Origin: Pseudomonadota bacterium
Lineage (GTDB): Bacteria; SAR324; NAC60-12
Direction of reading: 5' to 3'
NCBI GenBank assembly: GCA_014381795.1
Contig: JACNKY010000370.1
Location: 1 to 5,405, forward strand
Length of the DNA stretch: 5,405 nucleotides
Shown piece by piece: positions 4,451 through 5,405 of this stretch. A program made the position numbers and the translations under genes. The notes below the pieces were generated by a model. It did no database searches, was not told the DNA's origin, and worked only from the letters and a program-made list of their open reading frames with translations. The first letter of the stretch is position 1, and the number at the start of each line of letters is the position of its first letter.

Positions 4451-4969
4451 TTGCAAAGACACAGTTCCTGGGAATACCTGTTTTTAATACTGATCCACCC
4501 TCTAGGAGAGGTACCGCCTGTTGTGGTTTTGAAGGACGATTCAGGAAGTAAAGTAGACGGCTCCCCCTAGAGCAGCAAAGAGTTGATTTCAGCAAAATTA
4601 CATGTACTTTTCTATGTTGACCCTGATGAATGAGGAATAAATTCACATGTAGATGAGGCGCTCAAAGCAGAAAAATTTCCGCCAGAAAAATATGCTATGG
4701 TAGCTATTCTTAATATGGCTGCAACCTGGATTCCTGATGCTGTCATCAACTTTAAGTTGAAGAGTAGACAAGAAGAAGACAAGAGCACTGTATTTGTCAA
4801 AGATCTTGAAAAAACACTGGTTCAACAGTGGTGCCTGAAGGATGATGACAGCAATATCATGTTATTTGGAAAAGACGGAAAGCTGCTTTACAGTGGTGCA
4901 GGTAAGTTCACTGAAAATCAAATTCAGCAATTATTGAAAATTATTCGTGATGAACTCCTAAAAAATTAA
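4451..4969 (+). pseudogene. ytfJ: YtfJ-family periplasmic protein gene, broken by in-frame TAG and TGA
   Basis: One frame reads through with YtfJ-family similarity on both sides of two stop codons. The first part has L-G-E-V-P-P-V-V and then S-K-V-D-G-S-P; a TAG at 4568-4570 follows, where the family usually has Trp. The second part is S-S-K-E-L, then H-V-L-F-Y-V-D-P-D-E, followed by a TGA at 4631-4633, where relatives usually have Lys. The third part, H-V-D-E-A-L-K-A-E-K-F-P-P-E-K-Y then A-A-T-W-I-P-D, F-V-K-D, L-F-G-K-D-G-K-L-L and a lysine-rich end, is intact to the TAA at 4967-4969. The family has a thioredoxin-like fold and is exported. A hydrophobic Y-L-F-L-I-L-I stretch before the first part may be signal-peptide residue. 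The 5' end is uncertain: TTG at 4451 follows AGGA at 4443-4446, but no ATG is in frame. The 90-residue ORF from the ATG at 4697 starts inside the domain and has no clear ribosome binding site, so it is probably not a separate gene. Confidence 0.75.
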
Positions 4970-5405
4970 TACCTGCCTAAAAGATGTTTTAGCTCAGAGT
5001 CCCAGAGAGCACAAAGTATTGGTTTAACAAAACCTCAAAAAGAATAATTAGTTTTTAGTTCCAGCCTGTTTCCAAGTAAATTTTCACCATATTGTGTGTA
5101 TGTTGAAAAAAATTTTAGCAATCAATGCCCAGGCTATTCAGTAAAAAACATCAAAAGCAAAAACAACATTTCCTGCGATAACCGCTGCTGTATTTCTGCA
5201 AAAGATCACCTCCTTATACAACACAATTCATTTGATCTTCTACCAATCTGGAACCTGATTTGACACTTGTCTGCAGAGTTACTTAAAGCCTTGCATTAAA
5301 ACGTCAATAGAACTTGTTCTTTATAATGCAATAATTCAAAATCAACAAATTTGTTTTACTTAGGTTTATCGCATTTCACATAAACAGTCTGCAGGCGAAG
5401 GTTCA
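4970..5405. other. Right-end region with no convincing gene
   Basis: This AT-rich stretch has no ORF of useful length with a ribosome binding site on the plus strand. A small hairpin, CTAAAA-GATG-TTTTAG (4977-4992), follows the pseudogene but lacks a T-run. An exact TTGACA at 5260-5265 has no good -10 at normal spacing, and an exact TATAAT at 5322-5327 has no good -35. They may belong to a gene beyond the right edge, or be chance. The only striking signal is the minus-strand ribosome-binding-like sequence at 5204-5216. Confidence 0.5.
5151..5201 (-). CDS. Doubtful 16-codon ORF behind a perfect ribosome binding site
   Basis: The minus strand carries TAAGGAGGTGATC (5216-5204), the full 13-base complement of the 16S rRNA 3' end. 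A TTG at 5201 lies seven bases after GGAGG, the ideal distance. The frame gives MQKYSSGYRRKCCFCF and stops at 5151. I do not recognise the peptide. It may be a true tiny peptide or leader, the start of a gene whose body has decayed, or coincidence. The three Cys near the end are notable but unexplained. Confidence 0.2.
   Translation of the reverse strand: MQKYSSGYRRKCCFCF

Noticed and set aside
4631..4633. In-frame TGA as a possible selenocysteine codon
   Set aside because: The position is normally Lys and not Cys in the family, a TAG also interrupts the same frame, and no suitable hairpin was evident after it.
5204..5216. Plus-strand match to the 16S rRNA 3' end (GATCACCTCCTTA)
   Set aside because: The sequence before it does not resemble the rest of 16S rRNA, so it is not an rRNA gene end. 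It is treated as a minus-strand ribosome-binding-like signal instead.
4346..5250. 11-base inverted match CAGATTGGTAG (4346-4356 and reverse complement at 5240-5250)
   Set aside because: Matches of this length are expected by chance in a window of this size, and the flanks do not align.

Overview
The window looks like chromosomal DNA of a Gram-negative, proteobacterial-type organism. One product has a lipobox, one an ordinary signal peptide, and one resembles the periplasmic YtfJ family; start sites are preceded by ordinary Shine-Dalgarno sequences. The sequence does not decide between Gammaproteobacteria and the former Deltaproteobacteria. Most of it is AT-rich and loosely packed. The exception is the transporter gene at 3037-4164, which is clearly richer in G+C.

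Left part, minus strand: a two-gene unit of a DUF1326 protein (149-784) followed by the start of a DUF2182 membrane protein that runs off the left edge (1-100). After a 443-base gap comes a small secreted four-cysteine protein with an internal 21-residue tandem repeat (1228-1668, minus), with its own promoter. This gene lies between two exact copies of a 24-base repeat (1169-1192 and 1913-1936). A cluster of GTGGAG hexamers sits just inside the right copy.

Middle, plus strand: a DUF3750 lipoprotein (2074-2643), then a 42-codon ORF (2663-2791) whose first 17 residues resemble the start of TROVE/Ro60 proteins and then run into a 12-base tandem repeat. Next is a complete AI-2E/PerM family membrane transporter (3037-4164) with a good promoter and a strong ribosome binding site. 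It too is bracketed by a direct repeat of about 25 bases (2883-2907 and 4227-4251).

Right part: decayed genes. A 55-codon ORF (4260-4427) may be the end of a tyrosine recombinase. It is followed by a YtfJ-family gene (about 4451-4969) that is homologous-looking over most of its length but interrupted by in-frame TAG and TGA codons. The last 436 bases hold no convincing gene, apart from a minus-strand 13-base perfect complement of the 16S rRNA 3' end in front of a 16-codon ORF.

The genes do not form an obvious pathway. The notable feature is architecture: two neighbouring single genes each sit inside a private pair of direct repeats, among gene remnants. This suggests an accessory region built by repeat-mediated insertion or duplication. 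No complete mobile element, CRISPR array, tRNA or rRNA gene was found.
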